From: Macrothele yani | Taxonomy: Eukaryota > Arthropoda > Arachnida > Araneae > Macrothelidae | Direction: 5' to 3' | Assembly: GCA_039090855.1 (NCBI GenBank) | Contig: CM077005.1 | Location: 77,062,607 to 77,126,606 of the forward strand | Length of the DNA stretch: 64,000 nucleotides | Shown here: positions 54,695 through 64,000 of the stretch, piece by piece | Layout: each line of letters starts with the position of its first letter | Position numbering within the stretch: the first letter of the stretch is position 1 | Program-made: the position numbers and the translations under genes | The notes under the pieces: generated by a model | Told to the model about the DNA's origin: nothing | The model's input: only the letters and a program-made list of their open reading frames with translations | The model's database searches: none

Positions 54695-56240
54695 TTCATA
54701 AATCTAGTAAATAGTAAATAATTCCGTTTATTGGCATAAAGATGCAAATGATGCACAGTTTCCGCAAGCTTTCGCCGCCTTCGGATGGCTTCGCCAGGTG
54801 GATAATATGCTGTAAGGAGAGAATAGAATCAAATGGCAATTCAAAATAATTGTAAACGAAGTAATGGAAAATATCATACAAACGAGCAGGAGCTCGCTGA
54901 TATGCACGTGGTCATGAGGTAATCGAAGAAATTGAATTAAAATAACGTGACAGAGTACAAAAATTTCAGGCGCTCAACGGCTGGGATCTTTCATCTGGTA
55001 GGTGGGTGTGGTGGAACCATGTTGAGGACGTTGCGCCATGCTGAGGGAAGTTCTGTCGCGACATCGGTTTTGCAAACGTCGCTACGCGTTAGAATTTCGA
55101 TCGTTTCTTTGAGAATCGCAGACTTGAGGTTGTGGTAGGGGGCGATGCGGTGGATATCCTGCCGGCTAGCTTGGTTTGGCTAATTTGATAACTACCTGTC
55201 GTGATAAGGCAGTTGATAGTTTCCCTTGTCTGGCTTCTCCTGCGTGCTCTGACACCCGCTGGTGAAAGGATCTCTTCGTGACTCCGATGTAGCGTTTAAC
55301 GGTGGTATCAGGATATATTAGCGAGATCTCATAGATGCCGGCGTCTGTAGGTTTTGTAGCTTTGCATCTCTCCGCTCGAAGTAGAGCAGACATAGGTGTT
55401 TAGGAGGTCGCAGACCGATACCTAGCTTATTTTTTTAATTGGTTCTTGAAGAAATAGGTGACCTTGGGTATGTATGGGATTGCTCCGATGCATCGTAAAG
55501 GTGGATCTTTGTTTTTAGATGCGCAGCTCCATGTTTTGGCTGCTGCTTTCGTAATTGTGTTGTCCACACGGGAGATGTCATTTCCTCCAGCGACGATAAG
55601 GGATCTAAGGTCACGGACCTCTGCTTTATAGTCATCTCTTTCCAAGCAAAGAATTCTTGCTCTCTTTGCTCTGTGCTGGAAGAGATCTTATTTGTGCGAG
55701 TCGGGGCTGGCGGAAGAAGGTAGTATAGGGTTTGGCACGTAAGTACATTTATAGTGTACTTCGGTGCTTAACGCTCCTGCAGGAGTTCTCTTAATTAGAA
55801 CGTTCAGGAAAGGTAGCACGCCTCTGTCTTCTAATTCCGCTTCTTACTTTATGTCATCATGTATAGCATTCATACTGGTGATGAAGTTACGGTGGGAGTT
55901 CATGTCGTATTCCCATACGGAGAAAATGCCGTAGATATATCTTAGCCATACTCTCGGGTTTTGGTGTGGGTAGCGAGGAGCCCATTTTCCAGGTGGCGTA
56001 GTACAGCTTCTGCGAGTACCAGTGATAAAGCACAGCCCATAGGGACTCCATGCGTTTGCTTGTAGACTTTAGAGTCTAACTCATAAAAACTGGATTCTGT
56101 AACCATGTCGAGCGTTCTAGAGATGTCTCTTAGAGCTTCAGGAGTAAACAGGTTGGAGTCTAGCAAAAATTGTTCGACATTTTTCATGTATTCTCGAGCT
56201 CCCTGATGCTAATTGTTTTCCTAGGTGGTGTGCATGTACT
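54695..56240 (-). mobile_element. Penelope-like element, 5'-truncated
   Basis: Minus-strand remnant of a Penelope-like retroelement: part of the RT, the linker, a GIY-YIG endonuclease and a 3' untranslated end with 'ccatccgaaggcggcgaaagcttgcgg' near 54755-54785. It is broken at the 5' side near 56240, where RT upstream motifs disappear. Confidence 0.82.
54991..56240 (-). pseudogene. Penelope-like RT and GIY-YIG endonuclease
   Basis: Order on the minus strand: RT tail 'YMKNVEQFLLDS', 'LDSKVYKQTHGVPMGCALSLVLAEAVLRHLE' near 56065-55975 (conserved GVPMG, with CALS for the usual SPLS), then 'GVLPFLNVLIKRTPAGALS' near 55810 in another frame and a linker to 55430. The endonuclease follows with 'DAGIYEISLIY' near 55335 (GIY), 'KRYIGVTKRSFHQRVSEHAGEA' near 55290 (YIG, then Arg and His), and, after a frameshift near 55185, 'HRIAPYHNLKSAILKETIEIL' with the conserved Glu. 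The end is 'MVPPHPPTR' and a TGA at 54991. GIY-YIG catalytic residues are present; frameshifts and RT truncation make it dead. Confidence 0.85.
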
Positions 56241-56930
56241 TTTGCGTGTGCTAAGATATCTTTACTAGAGCATGTGGAACTAAACATTTCTTTCCTTGAC
56301 GTGCATCAGTTAATCTAACCACGTGTAGCCAGACGTCGACTACGAAATTATAAATGTTTAGGGAAGAACAGAATATATATGATGCAGGATGTCTTTTTTT
56401 ACCTTTATAGGGTACTACGTTTGAAACATTTTACAAGTGATGTACACATTCAGCAAAGATTTCGATGAAATCTTTCTTGGTTTGTTTTCACCGGATCCCC
56501 ATCATTTTTTTTCATGTTTTAATCACGAGGAAACGCTTTGAGGACTTTGATCCTCAAAGTGTGTTTTTTCATGCCCTTTGCCACACGTTAAAGTTTAAAA
56601 TCAAAACAAAGTGAGGTGTAATTGTACTTGTAATGCAACGAAATTGCGAGGAAACCTCACAGATATTTATAAATAAATAATTCGGCAGACAGAAATACAA
56701 TGACTACACTCTAGAACTCCTGGAATAACTGTCCGACTCCATGAAAATTATGTTCTATGTTGTCCTTGAATGCATTACAGAAATTCACACAATTCCGCAG
56801 CTTTTGTTTTAATTTTTGAACTTGATGAGGACACATTCACATGATAGATCAGCTAAATCCTCTTCGAAGCAACGCCATCCGTATGTGTTTCTAAGAGAAT
56901 AGTTTTACTCTTTGTCTATACTACAGCGTA
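56241..56930. other. No gene seen
   Basis: AT-rich, with no recognised repeat or coding region between the Penelope remnant and the next transposon. Confidence 0.35.
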
Positions 56931-56933
56931 TCC

Positions 56934-58166
56934 CAAAAACGTGTAACCAATTTCAAATGATCATAACTTTGGATACAAAGCTAATATCAACATTAGATTT
57001 GATGCAGATGGTAAGGAATACCCTCAAGTTTTCTAGAAGTGTACCCAATGGATCCTGCGACAAAAGCACAGATTGTGGAGGGGTTTATTGAAACCCGATC
57101 CGAAACGCAGGTTCATTGGAATTTAAGAACAAAATATGAAAGCAAACTGCCCACACGTAACAGCGTCAGAAACTGGTAGCGTCCTTACAAAGAAAAGCCC
57201 TGGACGACCATCGCTGGTTCCAGAAAGGGAGAAGGTTGTGAGACAAACATTCACTCGTAGCCCCCGAAAGTCAATCAGAGAAGCAGCAGGACAGCTGGCC
57301 ATCACCACGTCGTCAGTGCACAGAGTGTTACGTTATAAATGGGAACTGCGCCCGTACAAACTGCACATAACCCCTCACATAACCCCAGATGATCATGTGA
57401 GACGTAAACAGTTTGCCGATGAGATGTTGGAGAGCATTGCAAATGTTGAATTTTTCCTGAGACAAATCTGTTTCTCGAATGAGTGCACTTTCCATGTTTC
57501 TGGAAAGGTTAATATACAGAACGTGAGAATTTGGGGAACTGAATACCCGCATTGCACAATGGAACGTGAACATGCTAGCCCAAAAGTGAATGTTTGGTGT
57601 GGCATAATTGTCGACCGTGTTATTTGACCATTTTTCTTTCAGGAAGCAACCGTGAGAGCAGATAATTACCTGGACATGATTAAGCAGTTTGTGTATCACC
57701 AGTTGGATGAACTTGCAACTCCGGTCACTTTCCAACAAGACGAGGTGCCATCTCATTGGGTTTTGATTGTAAGAAGGTCTCGGGATACCAAATTTTCCAA
57801 TCCATGGATTGGGCGTGGTGGTCTCATTGCATGGCCCTCACGTTCGTCGGAGTTAACACACTCTGACGTTTTTTTACGGGGATTCATCAATAGTGAGGTT
57901 CATAGCACCCCTGTTGCAGACGTTGCTGACCTAAAGAGAGGAATTACACACGCACTGCAGAAATTTAATACGGACACTCTCGAACGAACATGGTTGGAAC
58001 TGGAATACCGTTTAAACATTGTTCGGGTGACAAATGGTGCCAATGTCGAATGTCTATAAAGCTTCATTATTTGTTCTGTCAATTAAGACAAGCTGTGTAT
58101 TGAGATCATTTATATTAAAACTGTTATGATTATTTGAAATTGGTTACACCTTTATGGTACAGCCTG
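56934..58166 (+). mobile_element. Mariner-like transposon (HTH/DUF4817-type) with both ends
   Basis: A 1233-bp element between TA at 56932-56933 and 58167-58168. The inverted ends are about 43 bp: CAGCGTATCCCAAAAACGTG on the left and CAGGCTGTACCATAAAGGTG on the right in reverse, both continuing with 'taaccaatttcaaat.atcataa'. The long transposase is interrupted by a frameshift and a stop. Confidence 0.87.
57048..58059 (+). pseudogene. Mariner-like transposase, nearly complete
   Basis: Starts at ATG 57048 (MDPATKAQIVEGFIETR), an N-terminal HTH of the type in many arthropod mariner relatives. A frameshift near 57170 leads to 'GSVLTKKSPGRPSLV', then 'SPRKSIREAAGQLAITTSSVHRVL', a second HTH. The catalytic core: 'ICFSNECTFHVSG' near 57467 has Asn for the first catalytic Asp. 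An in-frame TGA lies at 57625. 'FQQDEVPSH' near 57730 keeps the second Asp. 'SSELTHSDVFLRGF' near 57845 has Glu for the third Asp. It ends 'LNIVRVTNGANVECL' at 58059. Only two disabling breaks, but two catalytic substitutions. Confidence 0.87.
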
Positions 58167-58789
58167 TAGAATTAGCTTCTCCCACTACGTCGCTTTGTTT
58201 TGAAATTCCATCGCTATTTTTCTTTTCATTTTAAAGAACCAGTTTTCTGGAACACCGAACTGTAAAACGATGGGGTTTTTCGTGATAGTTTATCAACGTC
58301 GTTCAACACCTTTTACCCTTTCAGCAATATTAAAGCACCTTTAAATTATTTCAAATTGAAAAACTGAATTATAACTATTCAATTCACCTTTTTTCATAGG
58401 GTAAGTTAAAGTACTTTTGCAGTTTTAAGTTTCAATGTATGCCAATTTTAAAATAAACAGATTTCCCATTTGCCTTACATTGCTGTAGCAAAAGTACAGT
58501 TTTTGTAAGTTCACTTTTACTCCTGTTAGTTTCTCTCTCGCAATTTCTAAATTATAAGCACTAAAATTAAATTATAAATGTTTAAAATTTTTTGAAGATA
58601 ATGTATCAATCACTCCAGGGTAACACATAATAAACATTACTAAAAAACTTTTAAATCTCAGTAATATTTAAAGCGATTTCTTCAGATATTTTGCTTAGTA
58701 CTTGAAGGAAATTTCATGCGATTCAAATACCTGGAGGAACTCTCGTGTTTTTAATTAGCTTTACAGGTTGTTTAAATGGTTTTAACTTA

Positions 58790-59775
58790 GTGTAAATAAC
58801 ATCTATGAAAATGCAAGTGCAAAGATTCGGCTGTTTGAAAATACAACACACATAAAAATTGGAAAGGGAGTGAGACAAGGTGACACCATATCTCCGAAGC
58901 TCTTTAATGCCACATTGGAAAATGTCTTTCAATCACTGAACTGGGAAAACAAAGGGATAAAGATTAATGGAGATTATCTAACCCACCTTCGTTTTGCTGA
59001 TGACGTAGTCATTTTTGCAACTACCCCATCAGAGCTGCAGAGTATGATCCAGGAACTTGCTGACAAGAGTAAAGAAGTGGGATTAAAAATGAATTTTCAG
59101 AAGACAAAAGTGATGTTCAATGCTTTTACAAGAAATGAAGATTTATCGGTTGATGGGGAAAAGCTGGAGATAACAGACACGTACGTTTATCTTGGACAGC
59201 AGATATCAAGTGAGGGTCACATTGATGAAGAAATTAATCGGTGTATAAAACTTTCCTGGAGAGCTTTTGGAAGAAACAGCATAATTTTCAAGAGCAATAT
59301 GCCGTTATGTCTTAAAAGAAAAGTGTTTGATCAATGCATCCTTCCAGTGCTTACGTATGGTGCAGAGACGTGGACCTTAACTAAAAGAGACATACAAAGG
59401 CTGCAAACAACTCAAAGAAGCATGCAGAGGTGCATGCTTGGTGTAACCAGGAGAGATAAGAAGAGAAACTCGTGGATCCGAAAAATGACAAGAGTGGAAG
59501 ACATCATGATCATAGTTAAATCCCTGAAATGGCAATGGACTGGGCATACTGCCAGAAGGACAGACCATCGATGGACAGCCGAAATTTTAGATTGGATTCC
59601 AAGGGTCAGGAAAAGACCCAGAAGAAGACCACATGAGAGATGGGTAGATGAAATTCGAAAGTATGCGGGAGTGACATGGAGGAGACTGGCACAAGACAGA
59701 TCGTTGTGTAGGAAACTTGGGGAGACCTTCGTCCAGCAGTGGACTGATAATGGTTGACAATGATGATGATGATGA
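58790..59775 (+). mobile_element. RTE retrotransposon, 5'-truncated copy
   Basis: Holds the RT second half and C-terminus, ending in the (TGA/ATG)n tail at 59756-59775, like the 10.2-kb copy. The junction on the left is near 58790 ('gtgtaaataacatctatgaaaatg'). It is A-rich where the other copy is G-rich and keeps the conserved RT residues, so it is closer to the ancestral sequence. Confidence 0.87.
58870..59757 (+). pseudogene. RTE reverse transcriptase, C-terminal 295 aa
   Basis: One uninterrupted frame starting at an internal Met (58870): 'RQGDTISPKLFNATLENVFQ', catalytic 'LRFADDVVIFA' near 58990, 'GLKMNFQKTKVMFNAF' near 59082, 'YVYLGQQISSEGHIDEEIN' near 59183, 'CILPVLTYGAETWTLTKRDI' near 59337, a basic tail and stop at 59757. 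Open over 295 codons, so recently inserted or little decayed, but it lacks the endonuclease and the RT N-terminus. No plausible promoter or start of its own. Confidence 0.87.
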
Positions 59776-60183
59776 AATGCGTCATAAGTTTGAAAATATT
59801 GTGTGTAAAATTATTTTTTCTCATGGTGACCACGTAGTTAGTCTAGAAGTGGTACTGTCGTAAAATAAATTAAAATAGTTTAAGTGTTTTTAAGGTTTTA
59901 AAAAATTTAAGAACTTAAATTGTGTGCTAATGGCAGTTAAATATATTCTTCAAAAAATTACGTTTAAATGTTTATAATTTAGAAATTACACGGGAGAAAC
60001 TAACAAAAATGAAAGTAAACATGTAAAAAGAGTACCTTTTTTACAGCAATGTGATGTAATTAATAAACAGGAACCGTACACCAACTATACTCAAAATAGT
60101 ATGACTATACTAGAAATCCGAATTCCTTGGCGTAGAATGGAAAATCAAAGTTTCCAAACTTTCACACATCAACCAGATGGCTT

Positions 60184-60358
60184 TCTCAACGAAGGTAGAT
60201 AGCAAACTGGACAATAGAACACTTCAACAATTTGAACGCGTTTAAAATTTTATAAACGTTTTAAATTTTTTTGAAGATAATGTATCGCGTTCGAATTGTT
60301 GAAGTGTTCCATTATCCAGTTTGCAGTTTGCTGTCTACCTTCCTTGAGAATAGTCATA
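60184..60358. mobile_element. Small foldback (MITE-like) element
   Basis: Arms of about 55-60 bp: 60184-60240 ('ttctcaacgaaggtagatagcaaactgg' to 'tttgaacgcg') and the reverse complement at 60286-60349. A 45-base loop contains the 'ttttttgaagataatgtat' motif also found at 58587-58604. The arms pair well, with a few mismatches. Confidence 0.8.
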
Positions 60359-60359
60359 T

Positions 60360-62600
60360 TATTTTGAATGTGACCTAAGTTTGAAATTTGTTAGTTATAT
60401 AATTGGCTTACATAGAGACATCAAACTGTAAATAGCACCTGTTTATTAGGCATTTTGCATCGCACCAAGAAACATCAGAAGCGATCCAAACGAATGTACA
60501 GTTCAAGTGTGTTTTTTTCTTTGTCTAACTGCTTAAATAATGATTAATTGTTCTACCGCTTTCTGAAGGTAAATAGGAAAGGGGTTAAGAAAACGAAAAT
60601 CAAAAAACAGTTTATTGTACTGCCTTTTCGCATTGGTCAGTGTTATCAGACGTTTCCAAATGTGCAAATAAGCAAAGAATAGTTATGTCGTGAGACAACG
60701 CTGCTGATACAGAGTTCATAATGTGAGGAAATTCCCTCAAAAGATTTCGAGAAAGCTATCACTAAATGATAGCTATTGGACATGCAGATTAGTTCAACGT
60801 TCGTAGTTCACCAGCAAAAATCTAAGAACTGGTGAAATTCATGAATTGATGATTAGCTTTATTTAAATTCGCCCGTAACTGAAAGCTGTTTTTCATTTGT
60901 CGCGTTAGCACCTCTGTAATACGGACAAAAATAAGTGCTGTGAGACCGAATATGGACAGAAAGATAGATGTGTGAAAGGTACTCTCCTTTTTACTGATAT
61001 AAAAAGGAACTGCTCCTTTTCGATAGAACTCTTTTCCTCTTCCCTCTCTAAAGCATTTTAACGTCGCTTTCGTAGTCACGGTAACTGTCTTTTTCTAAAT
61101 TCTAAAAGCGATAAAAAGGATTCTCTTTGTGTAACTGGCAGAATGTATTTTTCAGATCCATTAATGCCCAGAGAATCTTTCAAGGCGCATAATTCTCTAA
61201 GACTTCTAAATGGAAGCTCCGGATCACATATGCATTACAGCACTTCATCCTTGTAATCCGCGCTTCATCCGTTCTCCACTTTCCTCTGAGAATGATTCCG
61301 TATCCAAACTTTTCTTCCCGCGTTATCTGTCTATTTTCTTTGTCCAATAACATCCGCCCGTTCAGTTCTTTATCACAGCTGGAGATTTCCATTGGCTGGC
61401 ACAACGGGTGAACAGTTTCATCACGTGACACCGGAGGCTGTCTCGAGGGAAATTTAGGGCACCGGATGATTCCGTCTCTCCCAGTCACCATCAGACCCGG
61501 TCTTTGCTGAGGATCAGATTGAACTTCTTTTCGAGCTCAAATCCCATCCCCTTGCTTCTTTTTCTTTCTTCTCTTTCTCCCTGGTTATATTTATACCTCC
61601 TGTTTTCAAAGATGGAAGACGAATTTCTGTTTACTCGGATTTTCGGACTGTAAGATAACTGGCTTGTGAAGAAAAGCCTACAATATTGAATGCAGGGTGC
61701 GCTTTTGTGAAGTGTATATCACAGAGTACCAAAATGTTGAGTCAAAACTTAAGGTCACTCTGCTAATGAATCAAATGGAAAGTTGCTTAGAATATGAGAT
61801 GAATACTCAAAATTGTCAGTTTTTCTTTATTCTTCCCACAATAAACAGGAAAAATAGATAAATAGGAAAAATAGAATGATTATTGAGTAATGTAATACCC
61901 ATCTCTCTGCAGCCTAATTTGTATAGTTATTTTCGCTCTAATTATCGTGAAATTTTCTTTAAATAGATCTCGCATAACAAAAGTTAAATTCAAATAGTCA
62001 GTTCAACCACAGTGGCATGAAGAAACGGTTAGTTAACCTATAGAATTACACTTTTTAATTGTTCTGACCAATCAGTGCTATTCTTTTCATTTTCATACTG
62101 TTCAAGATCATGCTTTTTCAATTTTGTTTTTCATACTGTTCAAGATCATGCTTTTTCTTTCACCCTCGTTTCTATTATTTTTCTTATGAGCGGATGTCGT
62201 CCATACTCCCGTGTTGTCCTTCCCTTTGTTTTTTCAATCATACACATACTTGAAGAGAAGACGTCACTTTTTTTTCTTATTGAATATTCATCTCCCCACT
62301 ATTGCTTCTCTTTTTATTAAGAAAATGCCCTTCCCACCCATGTTTTCGTATTGTTTTAACCTAAAAGCTTGTACTGCTTCAGGTGCTTTTCTGTTACATT
62401 TTTAAGGAATTGGAATCCGTGTGACATAGATGTAGCTCCTCTTCATGTCACGGAAACAAAAAGTGAAATGCTTTATACAGGATGAGATACTTGAGATAAA
62501 CGTTATTTTTAAACAAGTTAGTAAAATCATGCAATGCATTGATTATGATACGCTTTCCAACATACCAGAAATTATTACTCAGGTTATGAGGATAATGGCT
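60360..62600. other. No gene seen
   Basis: AT-rich. 'tttttcatactgttcaagatcatgctttttc' is duplicated in tandem at about 62089-62156. Open frames of 81-103 codons show no motif. Confidence 0.35.
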
Positions 62601-64000
62601 GTGGAATAAATCTCGCTCCTGTGTCCTGACCTTTGACCCCATTTCGATGATATTCAACAGAACTGGTTCAGTATACCTCAAGAATAACATACTAAAGTTT
62701 TGTCGCAATTGAAGTAGTTTTACACAAGTTATGAGAATAATGGCTGTGGAATAAATGTTGCTTTTGTGCAATGACCTTTGACCCCATTTTGTTGATATTC
62801 AACAGAAGCGGTTCACTATACCTCCGGAACAACATGAAAACGTTTTGTAGCAATCAAAACATTTTTTGGTAAGTTATGATGCACAAGGGCAATGGAATGG
62901 ATCCCACTCCAGTGTCCTGACCTTTGACTCCATTTCGCCCATTTTCAATAGGGTTCGTCCCCAGGGGCTCCCTACCACATACTAAAATTTCATCGAAATC
63001 GAACCATTTTTTACGCAAGTTATGACGCATAAGGGCAATGGAACAAATCCCGCTCTTATGTCCTGCCTAACCTTTGACCCCATTTCGCCCATTTTCGATA
63101 GGGTTCGTGCCCAGGTGGTTCCCTACCACATACTAAAAGTTCATCGAAATCAATCCATATTTACGCATGTCATGACGCATAAAGGCAATGGAATGGATTC
63201 CACTTTTATGCCCTGACCTTTGACCCCATTTCGCCCATTTTCAATAGGGTTCGTCCCCAGGTGGTTCCTTACCAAATACTAAAATTTCATCGAAATCGAA
63301 CTATTTTTACGCAAGTTGTGACGCATAAGGGCAATGGAATAAATACCGCGTTTATTCCCTGCCTGATCTTTGACCCCAATTTGCCAATTGTAAATAGGGT
63401 TCGTGTCCAGTTGTTCCCTACCACATACTAAAACCTCATCGAAATCGAACCATATTTACGCATGTTATGATGCATAAAGGCAATGAAATGGATCCCGCTT
63501 TTATGTCCTGACCTTTGACCCCATTCCACCCATTTTCAATAATTTTCGTTCCCAGGTGGTTCCTTACCACATACCAAAATTTCATCGAAATCGAACCATT
63601 TTTACGCAAGTTATGACGCATAAGGGTAGTGGAATAAATCCCGCTCTTATGCCCTGCGTGACCTTTGACCCCAATTTGCCAATTTTAAATAGGGTTCGTG
63701 CCCAGGTAGTTCCATACCACATACTAAAATTTCATCGAAATCGAACCATATTTACGTATGTTATGATGCATAAAGGCAATGAAATGCATCCCGCTCTTTA
63801 GGCGTGACCTTTTACCCTACTTCACCCATTTTCAATAGGGTTTGTCCCCTGGTGGTCCCCTGCCACATACTAAAATTTCATCGAAATAGTACCATATTTA
63901 CGCAAGTTATGACGCATAAGGGAGGGTTCGTCCCCTGGTGGTCCCCTACCACATACTAAAATTTCATCGAAATCGAACCATTTTTACGTGAGTTATCGTG
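62600..64000 (+). repeat. Satellite with DR1-like motif, dimeric units
   Basis: At least nine units of 145-150 bp to the window edge, plus a partly deleted last unit. Each contains 'tgacctttgacccc' (62627, 62772, 62918, 63068, 63214, 63364, 63509, 63659, 63805), 'attttcaatagggttcgt.cccaggtggt', 'taccacatactaaaatttcatcgaaatcgaacca' and 'tttacgcaagttatgacgcataagggcaatgga'. From 62918 the spacing alternates about 150 and 146 bp. Units alternate between a 'cctgcctaacctttg' type and a 'cctgacctttg' type, a two-unit higher-order pattern. Open frames across it are chance. Confidence 0.9.

Larger units (their letters stand above)
58400..60090. repeat. Inverted repeat enclosing an RTE fragment
   Basis: 58476-58606 ('cattgctgta..', 'tgttagtttctc', 'aatttctaaattataa', 'aattttttgaaga') reappears in reverse at about 59930-60056, roughly 75-80% alike by eye. 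Between the arms lies the 3' part of an RTE copy. This looks like an older long-TIR element that received the RTE. Confidence 0.55.

Noticed and set aside
61180..61491. 103-codon minus-strand open frame
   Set aside because: No recognisable domain, neighbours or splice context.
63022..63801. Open frames of 61-81 codons in the satellite
   Set aside because: The same frame recurs by unit repetition; there is no protein feature.
62600..64000. CRISPR array
   Set aside because: Units are 145-150 bp of continuous similarity with no unique spacers, in a eukaryotic context.

Overview
The window is eukaryotic, AT-rich, repeat-dominated DNA, and I could identify no host protein-coding gene in it. There is no prokaryotic gene packing, operon, Shine-Dalgarno pattern or CRISPR. 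Instead it holds decayed Tc1/mariner transposons with TA target sites, several non-LTR retrotransposon clades, a Penelope-like element with a GIY-YIG domain, tRNA-derived SINEs, miniature LTR elements, foldback elements, satellites and microsatellites. This mix suits an arthropod with a large genome. The Tc1 and RTE protein families resemble those common in spiders and other chelicerates, but that assignment is inference from memory and unproven.

Layout. 1-5.4 kb: SINEs, a Tc1 remnant and a Tc1 copy with both ends (3521-4739) inserted in a SINE tail. 5.4-6.0 kb: a miniature LTR element. 6.7-8.4 kb: a Tc1 remnant abutting an RTE fragment. 10.2-13.2 kb: a long RTE retrotransposon copy. 13.9-16.2 kb: a Tc1 copy carrying two further miniature LTR elements. 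17.3-18.7 and 35.2-37.1 kb: two copies of a modular repeat. 20.3-21.7 kb: a mariner-like element. 23-27 kb: a solo LTR, LINE fragments and an RNase H remnant. 28.9-33 kb: SINEs and a MITE. 40.1-44.8 kb: a long-inverted-repeat element bounded by TTAA and split by a LINE. 45.5-52.3 kb: LINE tail, foldback element, SINE cluster, second solo LTR, AT-rich minisatellite. 53.1-58.2 kb: mariner, Penelope-like element, second mariner-like element. 58.8-59.8 kb: 3' part of a second RTE copy inside an inverted repeat. 62.6-64.0 kb: a satellite running off the window.

Three signals stand out. (1) A family of miniature LTR retrotransposons (three complete, two solo LTRs), each with a perfect 4-bp target duplication, whose LTRs contain a tRNA-like Pol III promoter. 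The complete ones have a primer-binding site beginning TGG one base from the 5' LTR, and purine-rich tracts before the 3' LTR. (2) The long RTE copy differs from its sister copy almost entirely by A-to-G changes on the sense strand, with few edited A's after a G. This is the footprint expected of ADAR-type editing of the RNA before reverse transcription. (3) The modular repeat presents a CTCF-like motif about every 147 bp in one orientation, and the terminal satellite presents a nuclear-receptor DR1-like motif every 145-150 bp in a dimeric arrangement.

All coding regions found belong to transposable elements, and essentially all are broken by stops, frameshifts or catalytic substitutions. There is no pathway to reconstruct; the useful information is the nesting order of insertions and the regulatory-looking motifs carried by repeats. 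Comparisons were made by eye, so counts and identities are approximate.
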